Part shown: one piece after another, positions 8,128-16,259 of the stretch | Position numbering within the stretch: the first letter of the stretch is position 1 | Layout: the number at the start of each line of letters is the position of its first letter | Assembly (NCBI RefSeq): GCF_900116605.1 | Contig: NZ_FPBC01000005.1 | Span: 140,450 to 204,449 of the forward strand | Reading direction: 5' to 3' | Length of the DNA stretch: 64,000 nucleotides | Source of the DNA: Pseudomonas marincola | GTDB taxonomy: Bacteria; Pseudomonadota; Gammaproteobacteria; Pseudomonadales; Pseudomonadaceae | Program-made: the position numbers and the translations under genes | The notes under the pieces: model-generated | Seen by the model: only the letters and a program-made list of their open reading frames with translations | What the model was told of the DNA's origin: nothing | The model's database searches: none

Positions 8128-9213
8128 TCACTCTCTAATCAGTCGCTTCACGCTTGAGTAAAGCCTTTCAACTAGGTCTTTTGCATTAACGCCGTAGTGC
8201 AGGGCGCGGTGGCAATTCGGACAGGTTGCAACCGCATTGTTGATAGTATCTGAGCCGTTTTCTGCGAGTTTTCTAACGTGATGAACTTCGAGAAATGGCA
8301 TGCCTTCAACGTTCTTGAATGGTGCAGGCTGCTTGCAGCATTCACACACACCATTGGCCTCTTTCAACACCCAAGCTTTCACTTCCGGGTCGCGCTGATA
8401 CTGCGTGACTGAGGTTACGCAGCTCTCAGGGGTTTGGCTGCCTTTGGGCTGAGGCAGGTACGGTTTCTTGATGCTCTCGCGGACTTCAAGCTCGAAAGTT
8501 ACAACTGGTACGACAGGTTTATGCTCGACTTCGGCAATGAGCTGCTCGATCTGTTCTGCGATGTTAGCGCCGACGTTTTTGGCAGGTTTTAGCCCCGATA
8601 ACCAGTCGCGGCCCATTAGCGTGAGCACATAGGAAATGTTCTGCATCCTGAACTCAAATGACTTCGCCGTGCGCCCGAATTGTGTGGCAAGTGCTTGGTA
8701 GTATTTTGTTTTGATGAAGGGAGTAGATGCCCGGTTTAGTCGTTGCATTTCTAGATAGGCGACTACAGCGGCGCGTAGCTCCTCGGTAGTCCAGTCTCTG
8801 CCCGCTGTGTGTTCTTCTGATGGTTGGGATGTGGGTAAATAGGGCGCCCAATCAAAATTTTTAGATTTTTGAATCTCACCTAACCACCATTGAAAGTCAT
8901 CTTGATTGCGGCCGAAGAGCTTGTAGTAGCCAGGACCTGGGCTTAGTTTCTCCTTGTGAATGATCAAACCTGTGATGCCGGGTAGCCCCTGCTCTAACGT
9001 CCATTGCGCTAATGTATTTAGGCCTTGGTGCTGAAGGCTTGTGCCATAGGTGTCGCCTTCTTGCGAGAGATTTAACTCATCATGCACTTGCTTATAGCTG
9101 CTGAAAGTCCGAGGGTCATTTGGCTTGATACTTAAAAGCTTCGATACAAGAAATTGGAGTAAACGCTGGCCTTGAGCATCCAGCGTAATGGTGTTCGATA
9201 ATCTGTTTGTCAT
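8128..9213 (-). CDS. HNH endonuclease, McrA-like restriction protein candidate
   Basis: This 361-residue protein has three parts. Residues 1-125 are unassigned (GPGYYKLFGRN in the middle). Residues about 140-240 form a helical module (WTTEELRAAVVAYLEMQ, then SFEFRMQNISYVLTLMG) often fused to HNH nucleases annotated as 5-methylcytosine-specific restriction enzymes. Residues about 290-350 form the HNH/beta-beta-alpha-metal nuclease: CECCKQ and CPNCH zinc cysteines flank LEVHHVRKL with the catalytic His. The likely role is modification-dependent cleavage of foreign DNA. No methylase gene is adjacent, which fits a type IV system. Confidence 0.75.
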   Translation of the reverse strand: MTNRLSNTITLDAQGQRLLQFLVSKLLSIKPNDPRTFSSYKQVHDELNLSQEGDTYGTSLQHQGLNTLAQWTLEQGLPGITGLIIHKEKLSPGPGYYKLFGRNQDDFQWWLGEIQKSKNFDWAPYLPTSQPSEEHTAGRDWTTEELRAAVVAYLEMQRLNRASTPFIKTKYYQALATQFGRTAKSFEFRMQNISYVLTLMGRDWLSGLKPAKNVGANIAEQIEQLIAEVEHKPVVPVVTFELEVRESIKKPYLPQPKGSQTPESCVTSVTQYQRDPEVKAWVLKEANGVCECCKQPAPFKNVEGMPFLEVHHVRKLAENGSDTINNAVATCPNCHRALHYGVNAKDLVERLYSSVKRLIRE

Positions 9214-9884
9214 TTACATCCTAACCGTTTTTTTTGTCCACTCAGATACTTTGCCAATAGGCGAGCATCACAAAATATTCGGCATAGTAGCGGCCAATGG
9301 CCATTACTTTGAAGCGCTAACTACTGATTTTTTGCTGTTTTAACCAATTTAAGTTGGGCCGATCAAAGCTGACCCTGGATCGTTGGGTAGGGCGAGTGGG
9401 TACTGTGCGTGTCCTGTGACACCGAGGCTGGTTTGATGTACTTAGAGCTGACTGATGCCAGCGCACAAAAAGCTAACGAAAACCAATGCGTGCAAATATG
9501 ACTTCGCCGCGTTCACCCGGCTCAGCATCAAAGCCTGCAGTATTCACCCCACGCTGCACCTGTTCACGCCACCATTCGTTGGTGTGAGCTTTACCTATGT
9601 TGAAGACTTGATATTCCACGCTCGTGCGCTCACCTACATTGACGTCAGCGTACTCTGCCAAGCGAGCAAACCTATGGCTTTCAATCCCGGCACAACAATG
9701 GCTCAAGCAACATACGTCAGCGCCAGCCGTCTCAGTCGCGGCTCAGGGTGGGGCGTTTCTCCGGTTGTGTGCGCTGTTTTGGTTCCGAATGTCGCGTAAG
9801 CCGCTGTGAGTATCACTTAGTCGCTCTCTGCCAACAGCCCGCGAAGTCCCCGCTGGCGCGATGTCCGCGCAGATTCAGGGTGCT
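9214..9884. other. Long gene-poor stretch with possible gene remnant
   Basis: No supported gene lies here. An open frame on the minus strand at 9473-9706 encodes 77 residues with protein-like composition (AHTNEWWREQVQRGVNTAGF) but no ribosome site or recognisable family; it may be the tail of a decayed accessory gene. A weak NtrC-like dyad (TGCGCTGTTTTGGTTCC, 9770-9786) lies about 100 bp upstream of the sigma-54 promoter at 9885. Confidence 0.35.
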
Positions 9885-9900
9885 TGGCGCGCTACTTGCT
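9885..9900 (+). promoter_or_regulatory. Sigma-54 (RpoN) promoter of the nitrite transporter
   Basis: TGGCGCGCTACTTGCT matches the -24/-12 consensus TGGCACG-N4-TTGCW at all but one position, with the GG and GC dinucleotides exactly 12 bp apart. It reads toward the formate/nitrite transporter gene. Transcription would start near 9911, giving an untranslated leader of about 210 nt that holds the attenuator. NtrC control in nitrogen limitation is the expected regulation. Confidence 0.75.
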
Positions 9901-9996
9901 AATCATCGGTGACACCATCGCAATCACGCGTGTGGCAGCCAATGATCAACGGCGATCAGGCAGCTCAAAAAAAACACTGCTGATTGCGATAAGTTG

Positions 9997-10089
9997 GGGC
10001 CATTGCGCCCGGTGTAACGCACAACTAACTAGGCAAAGAATTAACAGGCAAAGGCGCCTGGAGCTGAGAGGCTTCAGGCGTTTTTTTTT
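9997..10089 (+). promoter_or_regulatory. ANTAR-type antitermination leader before nitrite transporter
   Basis: Two mutually exclusive folds are visible. The antiterminator candidate is CAGGC-AAAGGC-GCCTG (10045-10060): a 5-bp stem with a hexaloop having A1 and G4, as ANTAR proteins such as NasR/NasT require. Its 3' arm is the start of an intrinsic terminator, a 10-bp stem (10055-10064 with 10071-10080, one G:U) followed by nine T (10081-10089). Upstream, GGGC-CATTGC-GCCC (9997-10010) is a possible first hairpin, but its loop does not fit the A1/G4 rule well. A nearly identical element precedes nirB. Confidence 0.75.
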
Positions 10090-10120
10090 GCGTTGCGATA
10101 CTGACACTTGGGGAAAATAT

Positions 10121-10933
10121 ATGTCCTATCTAGCTCCTGCTGAGTTCGTCACCAAGATGGTGGATTCCGGCGAATCGAAAATTTTCATGTCCACTCGCGA
10201 CACCTTGATCCGCGCCTTTATGGCAGGTGCGATCCTGGCGCTGGCTGCTGTGTTTGCGATTACCATCACCGTGCAAACAGGTATGCCGCTGGTGGGTGCA
10301 ATGTTGTTCCCGGTGGGTTTCGTGATGCTCTATCTGATGGGCTTTGATCTGCTCACCGGGGTGTTTGTATTGACGCCATTGGCATTGCTGGACCGGCGCC
10401 CAGGTGTGACGGTGAACGGTGTGCTGCGTAACTGGGGGCTGGTATTCCTTGGTAATTTTGGCGGCGCATTGACGGTGGCGGTGATGATGGCTTTCGTCTT
10501 TACCTATGGCTTCTCTGCGAGCCCGGGCGTTATCGGTGAGAAGATCTCGCACATCGGTGAGGCGCGTACGTTGGGTTATGCCGAGTACGGTCTGGCGGGC
10601 TGGATGACGATTTTCTTGCGCGGCATGCTGTGCAACTGGATGGTTTCTATGGGCGTGGTTGGCGCGATGATTTCGACCACTGTCAGCGGTAAAACCATCG
10701 CCATGTGGATGCCGATCATGCTGTTTTTCTACATGGGGTTTGAGCACTCAGTAGTGAACATGTTCCTGTTCCCGTCGGCGATGATCATGGGCGGTAATTT
10801 CTCGGTCATGGACTATATGCTCTGGAACGAGATCCCGACTGCATTAGGTAATCTGGTGGGCGGTTTAGCCTTCACCGGCCTGACGCTTTACACCACCCAT
10901 GTGAAGACGGCGCCGAAGCGTACGTTCAGCTAA
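10121..10933 (+). CDS. Formate/nitrite transporter (FNT) family protein
   Basis: This encodes 270 residues from ATG 10121 (GGGGA six bases upstream); the open frame extends further upstream but only through the leader terminator. Six hydrophobic segments fit the FNT pentameric channel fold. The conserved central-pore His is seen in MGFEHSVVNM, and NWGLVFLGNFGGA and LCNWMVSMGVVGA carry the broken-helix Asn motifs. Nitrite rather than formate is inferred from the downstream nirBD and from the shared attenuator. In related pseudomonads a NasA-type MFS nitrate carrier is expected near these genes; here it is a channel-type protein. Confidence 0.88.
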   Translation: MSYLAPAEFVTKMVDSGESKIFMSTRDTLIRAFMAGAILALAAVFAITITVQTGMPLVGAMLFPVGFVMLYLMGFDLLTGVFVLTPLALLDRRPGVTVNGVLRNWGLVFLGNFGGALTVAVMMAFVFTYGFSASPGVIGEKISHIGEARTLGYAEYGLAGWMTIFLRGMLCNWMVSMGVVGAMISTTVSGKTIAMWMPIMLFFYMGFEHSVVNMFLFPSAMIMGGNFSVMDYMLWNEIPTALGNLVGGLAFTGLTLYTTHVKTAPKRTFS

Positions 10934-10940
10934 ATGCAAT

Positions 10941-10971
10941 CACGGTCCGGCAGCTAATCTGTCGGGCCGTG
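10941..10971 (+). terminator. Hairpin between transporter and kinase genes
   Basis: A 13-bp stem with two G:U pairs (10941-10953 with 10959-10971) and a 5-nt loop sits just after the transporter stop and immediately before the kinase ribosome site (AGGAG, 10974-10978). It lacks a T-run. It may stabilise the upstream mRNA or damp read-through into the kinase gene. Confidence 0.5.
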
Positions 10972-10982
10972 TCAGGAGCGAC

Positions 10983-12710
10983 ATGGCCAGCCAGCTCAAG
11001 GTGACCGTAGGGCAGCACTCCGACAAGGGACGCAAGGCTGCCAATCAAGACTTTCATGGGGTTTATATCCCGCAGGAACCGCAGCTAACCGCCAAAGGCA
11101 TCGCCATTGCCTTGGCTGATGGCATAAGTAGTAGCGCGGTGAGCCACATTGCCAGTGAGTCGGCGGTAGGCAGTTTTCTTGGCGATTATTTCTGCACCTC
11201 TGATGCGTGGTCAGTGAAGAAGTCCGCGCAGCGGGTGTTGATGGCGACCAACTCGTGGTTGTACGCACAAACCCGTCAGAGCCAGTTCCGCTATGACCTC
11301 GACCGCGGCTACGTCTGCACGCTCAGCGCGATGGTTATCAAGTCGACGACCGCGCATATTTTTCATGCGGGTGACACGCGAATCTACCGATTGCGCGATG
11401 GCCGCTTGGAGCAGTTGACTGAAGACCATCGGCTTTGGGTATCGCAAGACAAAAGCTATCTAAGCCGTGCGATGGGTATCAATACTCACCTTGAGCTCGA
11501 TTACCGTACATTTCAGGTAGAGCAGGGCGACTGCTTTTTGTTTGCCACCGACGGCGTTTACGAGTTCGCCAGCGATGCGCGCATGGTTGAGTTGATTACG
11601 ACGCAGAATACTGACCTCGATGACGCCGCCCGGGCAATTGTTGAACATGCCTATACACAAGGCAGTGATGACAATCTCACCGTACAGATTGTTCGAGTCG
11701 ACAGCTTGCCGCTGAACGAGGCGAGTGAGTTGCAGCAGCAAGTTGCTGAACTGGCATTCGCACCGTTGCTGCACCCACGCATGGAGTTTGAAGGCTTTCG
11801 GGTAATTCGCGAATTGCACGCCAGCAGCCGCAGCCATCTTTACTTGGCTGAAGATATCGACAGCGGCGCGCAGGTGGTACTGAAAATTCCATCGGTTGAC
11901 CTGCAGCATGATTTGCAGCATCTGGAGCGTTTGCTGAGCGAGGAGTGGGTCGCGCGGCGTATCGACAGCCCGCAAGTGCTCAAAGCGCCTGTGCCAACCC
12001 GTAAACGCAACTTTCTCTACAGCGTCAGTGAATACATTGAGGGGCAGACGTTGCGTCAGTGGATTATCGACCATCCGCAAGCGCCGCTGGAGAAAGTACG
12101 CAGCATGGCCGAGCAGATTGGCAAAGGCTTGCAAGCATTCCATCGCCTGGAAATGCTCCATCAGGACTTGCGCCCCGACAACATCATGATTGATGCCAGC
12201 GGTACGTTGAAACTGATCGATTTTGGTTCTGCGCAGGTCGCAGGGTTGGTTGAAATCACCGCGCCATTTGCGCGCAACCAACTGCTGGGAACCGCGCAAT
12301 ACACCGCACCCGAATATTTTCTGGGTGAGGCGGGCTCGCCACGCTCCGATCAATTCTCGCTGGCGGTCATCATTTACCAAATGCTCAGCGGGCGCTTGCC
12401 GTATGGCGCTGAAGTGGCCAAGTGCAAAAGCCGTACAGCGCAGAATCGCCTGGTCTATCAGCCGTTGCGTGACAACGACCGTGAGCTTCCCGTGTGGATT
12501 GATGATGTGCTGCGCAAGGCGCTGCAACCCGATCCGTTAAAGCGTTATGCCGCACTCTCGGAATTTATTTTCGAGTTGCGTCAGCCCAATCAGTCGCTGC
12601 TCAATAAGCATCGCCCACCGCTGCTTGAGCGAAATCCCCTGATGTTCTGGAAGGGACTTTCCGCGATTCTGGGCGCCGTGATTATCTGGCTGTTAAGCAC
12701 CGGCTCTTAA
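10983..12710 (+). CDS. Fused PP2C phosphatase / Ser-Thr protein kinase, membrane-anchored
   Basis: This encodes 575 residues. Residues about 5-245 are a PP2C phosphatase (KAANQDF, ALADGISSS, FHAGDTRIYRL, LFATDGVYEF, SDDNLTVQIV: the metal-binding Asp set is complete). Residues about 270-530 are a Hanks-type kinase with the Lys in VVLKIP, catalytic loop HQDLRPDN and DFG in LIDFGSAQ; the glycine loop is degenerate. A transmembrane helix near 553-572 and a three-residue tail end the protein. The same fusion gene sits beside nirBD in other pseudomonads, so a role tuning nitrite or nitrate assimilation is inferred, but its target is unknown. Confidence 0.88.
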   Translation: MASQLKVTVGQHSDKGRKAANQDFHGVYIPQEPQLTAKGIAIALADGISSSAVSHIASESAVGSFLGDYFCTSDAWSVKKSAQRVLMATNSWLYAQTRQSQFRYDLDRGYVCTLSAMVIKSTTAHIFHAGDTRIYRLRDGRLEQLTEDHRLWVSQDKSYLSRAMGINTHLELDYRTFQVEQGDCFLFATDGVYEFASDARMVELITTQNTDLDDAARAIVEHAYTQGSDDNLTVQIVRVDSLPLNEASELQQQVAELAFAPLLHPRMEFEGFRVIRELHASSRSHLYLAEDIDSGAQVVLKIPSVDLQHDLQHLERLLSEEWVARRIDSPQVLKAPVPTRKRNFLYSVSEYIEGQTLRQWIIDHPQAPLEKVRSMAEQIGKGLQAFHRLEMLHQDLRPDNIMIDASGTLKLIDFGSAQVAGLVEITAPFARNQLLGTAQYTAPEYFLGEAGSPRSDQFSLAVIIYQMLSGRLPYGAEVAKCKSRTAQNRLVYQPLRDNDRELPVWIDDVLRKALQPDPLKRYAALSEFIFELRQPNQSLLNKHRPPLLERNPLMFWKGLSAILGAVIIWLLSTGS

Positions 12711-12868
12711 CACCCTGAACATTCGAATGCTGAGCGCTGGGGTTTGGCATCAGCGCGGTGCAATTTTCATTCAAGGCGCACCAATTGAGTTCCAAACCCG
12801 TTCTGCGGATGACTGCTGAGTTGGTTATATGCGCAGCGCAGGCCCTCAAACCAGCCATTTCAGCTATC

Positions 12869-12884
12869 TGGCATAGGCCTTGCT
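12869..12884 (+). promoter_or_regulatory. Sigma-54 (RpoN) promoter of nirBD
   Basis: TGGCATAGGCCTTGCT matches TGGCACG-N4-TTGCW with two mismatches outside the invariant GG/GC, which are 12 bp apart. Transcription would begin near 12895. This gives nirBD its own NtrC-type promoter independent of the kinase transcript. GGTGCA (12757-12762) and GCGCACC (12776-12782) upstream are loose NtrC half-site candidates in outward orientation. Confidence 0.75.
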
Positions 12885-12977
12885 AATACTCAATCAGTGC
12901 TCTCTCTTTTGAGAGCAGCCCAATCGGTCAATGGCGATCGAGCGTTCTATAAAGAACTAGGGCACAGACGGTGAGCT

Positions 12978-13056
12978 CGGCATGACGGCCGCAGTAGCAC
13001 CGCAAACGAACAGGCAATGGCGCCTGGGACCGTGAGGTTCCAGGCGCCTTTTTTTT
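12978..13056 (+). promoter_or_regulatory. ANTAR-type antitermination leader before nirB
   Basis: The antiterminator candidate is CAGGC-AATGGC-GCCTG (13011-13026), with hexaloop A1 and G4. It competes with a 13-bp terminator stem (13019-13031 with 13036-13048, one G:U, GTGA loop) followed by eight T (13049-13056). An upstream 4-bp hairpin with hexaloop ATGACG (12978-12991) could be the first of the two hairpins ANTAR proteins bind, though its fourth loop base is A. The shared block AACAGGCAAWGGCGCCTGG links it to the leader at 10045. Expected regulator: NasT/NasR, encoded outside this window. Confidence 0.8.
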
Positions 13057-13092
13057 GCTTTTGAAAATGTGATCAGCTCGAACGGGTGCTCT

Positions 13093-15654
13093 ATGAACTC
13101 CACTGTCGCAACCTCAAATAATCTGCCAACGCTGATCGTTATCGGCAATGGCATGGTCGGTCATCACTGCGTAGAGCAGCTGATTGAGCGCGGCGCGTTG
13201 GCTCAGTACCAGATTCAGGTATTCAGCGTAGAGCCGCTGCGCGCATACGACCGTGTGCACCTCTCCGAGTACTTTGGCGGGCGTGACGCCGAGTCGTTGG
13301 CACTCAGCGGCGCTGAACTGTATCAACAGCCGGGCGTTACGTTGCATCTGGGGATTCCCGTGCTGGAGATTGATCGCGAGCGCTGTGAGGTGATCACTGC
13401 CCAAGGCTGTTTTAGCTTCGACAAGTTGGTGCTGGCGACAGGTTCTTACCCGTTCGTGCCGCCTATTGAAGGCGCTGAAGGACATTCGCGCTTGGTGTAT
13501 CGCACACTGGCGGATCTCGACACTATTCGCTTGGCGGCCAAGCAGGCGACTCGTGGGGTAGTGGTCGGCGGCGGGTTGCTGGGATTAGAGGCAGCCAATG
13601 CACTGAAGTCGCTGGGCCTTGAAGCGCACGTTGTCGAGTTCGCGCCACGTTTGATGCCGGTGCAACTGGATGATCACGGCGGCTTAGCACTGAAAGCTCA
13701 AATAGAAGCGCTGGGCGTCAGCGTGCATTTGTCGCGAGCTACCCAGTCAATCAGCGCCGGCCGCGAATTCCGCTATCGCATGAACTTCAGCGGTGATGAG
13801 TTCCTCGAAACCGACCTGATTGTCTTCTCTGCTGGTATTCGTCCGCAGGATGCATTGGCCCGGCAATGTAATCTGGAGCTTGGGCCTCGCGGTGGGGTGG
13901 CGATCGACAGCCAGTGCCGTACTAACGATCCGAATATTTATGCCATTGGTGAGTGCGCCGCCTGGAACGGCGGAGTGTACGGCTTGGTCGCTCCCGGCTA
14001 TCAAATGGCCCGTGCAGTTGCCGCACAATTATGCGGTGAAGACAGCGAGCCATTCATGGGCGCCGATATGTCGACCAAGCTTAAATTGCTTGGCGTCGAC
14101 GTCGGTTCTATCGGCGATGCACACGGTGCCACTGCCGGTTCACGCAGCTATCGCTTCATCGACGAAGCCACTGCCAGCTATCGCCGCTTAGTGGTTTCGG
14201 CTGATGGCAAACACGCCATCGGTGCAGTGCTGGTAGGTGACAACAGTTACTACGACACCCTGTTGCAGTACGTACAAAACGACATCAAATTACCGGCAGA
14301 TCCGTCTTGCCTGATCTTGTCGCAAGGTGAAGGTGCGCCGGCATTAGGGGCTGATGCATTACCTGCGACGGCTACCATTTGCTCGTGCCATAACGTCAGC
14401 AAAGCGGCTGTGTGTGCAGCTATCGATGGCGGTTGCAGCGACCTTGCCGGTCTTAAATCATGCACCAAGGCTGCAACGGGTTGTGGCGGTTGCTCGGCAC
14501 TGCTCAAGCAGGTTTTTGAACATGAGCTGACAGCGCGCGGCGTAGTGGTCGACAAAAGCTTGTGTGAGCATTTCGCCTATACCCGCCAAGAGCTGTACGC
14601 GATTGTGCGGGTCGAGGGCATTGAAAACTTTGAAGAGCTGCTGGCCAAGCATGGCAAGGGTCATCTCGGTTGCGACATCTGCAAACCCGCGGTGGGCTCA
14701 GTGCTGGCATCCTGCTGGAACCGCTCGATTACCGATCCGTCGCTGGTGCCGTTGCAAGACACTAACGACACCTTCATGGCCAACATGCAGAAGAACGGCG
14801 CCTACTCGGTGGTGCCGCGCATTCCAGGGGGTGAAATTACCCCTGATGGGCTCATCGCCATTGGCGCTGTGGCGAAAAAATACGACCTCTACACCAAGAT
14901 CACTGGCGGCCAGCGTATTGATCTGTTCGGTGCGCAGCTACACGAGCTGCCCGATATCTGGAGTGAGCTGATTGCTGCAGGCTTCGAGACAGGGCACGCC
15001 TACGGCAAATCGCTGCGTACGGTGAAATCCTGTGTCGGCAGTAATTGGTGCCGCTACGGCGTGCAAGACAGTGTCGGCATGGCGCTGCGCCTTGAAGATC
15101 GCTACAAAGGTTTGCGCTCACCGCACAAGATCAAGTTTGCAGTTTCGGGCTGTACCCGCGAATGCGCGGAAGCGCAAAGCAAAGACGTCGGCGTGATTGC
15201 CACTGAGAACGGCTGGAACCTCTACGTCAGTGGTAATGGCGGTATGCGTCCACGGCATGCCGAGCTGTTTGCGACAGATCTGGATGACGCCACGCTCATC
15301 CGTTACATCGATCGCTTCTTGATGTTCTACGTGCAGACTGCCGATCGCCTGCAGCGCACCTCGGTGTGGCGCGAGTCGTTGGAGGGCGGGCTGGATTATC
15401 TCAAGGCGGTGATTATCGATGACAGCCTGGGGCTTGCGGCTGAACTGGAAGCGCAGATGCAATTAGTCGTCGACCGTTATGAGTGCGAGTGGAAAAACGC
15501 CCTCAACGACCCCGAGAAACTCAAACGCTTCCGGACGTTCGTCAACGACAAGCGCAGCGATCCGGATATCCACTTCGTTAAAGAACGCCAGCAACGCCGG
15601 CCCGTACGCGACGCCGAACTTTCCCTGATCCCGTTATATGAGGAGGTGGTTTGA
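13093..15654 (+). CDS. nirB: NADH-dependent nitrite reductase large subunit
   Basis: This encodes 853 residues from ATG 13093, inside the frame open from GTG 13069. It reduces nitrite to ammonium in the cytosol. Domains in order: FAD/NAD(P)-binding reductase (IVIGNGMVGHHC at the N-terminus; GVVVGGGLLGLEAA for NAD), a BFD-type [2Fe-2S] region (CSCHNVSK and CGGC), then the nitrite/sulfite reductase half with the siroheme-[4Fe-4S] cysteines CVGSNWC and CTREC. Length is that of NirB. nirD overlaps its stop. No nasC-type nitrate reductase gene follows, unlike several Pseudomonas relatives. Confidence 0.95.
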   Translation: MNSTVATSNNLPTLIVIGNGMVGHHCVEQLIERGALAQYQIQVFSVEPLRAYDRVHLSEYFGGRDAESLALSGAELYQQPGVTLHLGIPVLEIDRERCEVITAQGCFSFDKLVLATGSYPFVPPIEGAEGHSRLVYRTLADLDTIRLAAKQATRGVVVGGGLLGLEAANALKSLGLEAHVVEFAPRLMPVQLDDHGGLALKAQIEALGVSVHLSRATQSISAGREFRYRMNFSGDEFLETDLIVFSAGIRPQDALARQCNLELGPRGGVAIDSQCRTNDPNIYAIGECAAWNGGVYGLVAPGYQMARAVAAQLCGEDSEPFMGADMSTKLKLLGVDVGSIGDAHGATAGSRSYRFIDEATASYRRLVVSADGKHAIGAVLVGDNSYYDTLLQYVQNDIKLPADPSCLILSQGEGAPALGADALPATATICSCHNVSKAAVCAAIDGGCSDLAGLKSCTKAATGCGGCSALLKQVFEHELTARGVVVDKSLCEHFAYTRQELYAIVRVEGIENFEELLAKHGKGHLGCDICKPAVGSVLASCWNRSITDPSLVPLQDTNDTFMANMQKNGAYSVVPRIPGGEITPDGLIAIGAVAKKYDLYTKITGGQRIDLFGAQLHELPDIWSELIAAGFETGHAYGKSLRTVKSCVGSNWCRYGVQDSVGMALRLEDRYKGLRSPHKIKFAVSGCTRECAEAQSKDVGVIATENGWNLYVSGNGGMRPRHAELFATDLDDATLIRYIDRFLMFYVQTADRLQRTSVWRESLEGGLDYLKAVIIDDSLGLAAELEAQMQLVVDRYECEWKNALNDPEKLKRFRTFVNDKRSDPDIHFVKERQQRRPVRDAELSLIPLYEEVV

Positions 15655-16046
15655 TGAGCCCATCAAGTGCAACCCTGCTTGAGCAACAACTGACCCTGCA
15701 ATGGCAATCGCTGTGCAGCCGTACTGATCTGGTCGCCAACTCAGGAGTGGTGGCATGGGTTGATGGCGCCCAAATCGCGCTGTTCTACCTGCCCGGCGAG
15801 GAGAGCGGTAAACAGCTTTACGCCATTGATAATCGCGACCCCAAGTCAGGCGCTAACGTAATAGGTCGCGGAATCGTTGGCAATTTGGCCGGTGATCTGG
15901 TGATCGCGGCGCCACTCTACAAACAACATTTTCGCTTAGAAGATGGCACGTGCCTGGAATACCCAGAGCAACAACTGCGCACATGGCCGGTGCGGTTGCA
16001 GGGCGATGGTGTAGAGATCGGGCTCAGTGAACTGGGCTCGATATGA
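15654..16046 (+). CDS. nirD: Nitrite reductase small subunit
   Basis: This encodes 130 residues. ATG 15654 overlaps the nirB TGA, and AGGAGG at 15641-15646 is an almost perfect ribosome site. The protein has the Rieske-like beta fold of NirD without the cluster cysteines and histidines (RDPKSGANVIGRGIVG and LYKQHFRLEDGTC occupy those places), so it is a structural or electron-transfer partner of NirB. The 210 bp after it hold no gene, and no clear terminator. Confidence 0.92.
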   Translation: MSPSSATLLEQQLTLQWQSLCSRTDLVANSGVVAWVDGAQIALFYLPGEESGKQLYAIDNRDPKSGANVIGRGIVGNLAGDLVIAAPLYKQHFRLEDGTCLEYPEQQLRTWPVRLQGDGVEIGLSELGSI

Positions 16047-16259
16047 GTTCGCATTGCCGGACTGAGGGTTGTTAGCGAAGGCAACTGATTGGGCCTGCCG
16101 AGATCCCTTCCAAATTAAGGGCGATGGTGATGCGTTCATTACCATCGGCCTCAAGATTTTTCGTGTTAGGTATCTGCTGACGGAAAAATCCGGACTGGGC
16201 TGCCCCAATGAGTCGAGGGGCAGTGCGTTTTACGCGTCCGGATTCTCAGCGCCTGCCGA

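Noticed and set aside
9455..9799. Plus-strand 114-codon open frame in the gap before the nitrite transporter
   Set aside because: No ribosome site, no family resemblance; the opposite strand looks slightly more protein-like but is also unsupported.
11460..12527. Minus-strand open frame (355 codons) opposite the PP2C-kinase gene
   Set aside because: Shadow frame; the plus-strand protein has complete catalytic motifs.
12757..12782. NtrC binding site upstream of nirB
   Set aside because: The half-sites GGTGCA and GCGCACC face outward and the spacing is wrong for the NtrC palindrome; kept only as a loose remark.
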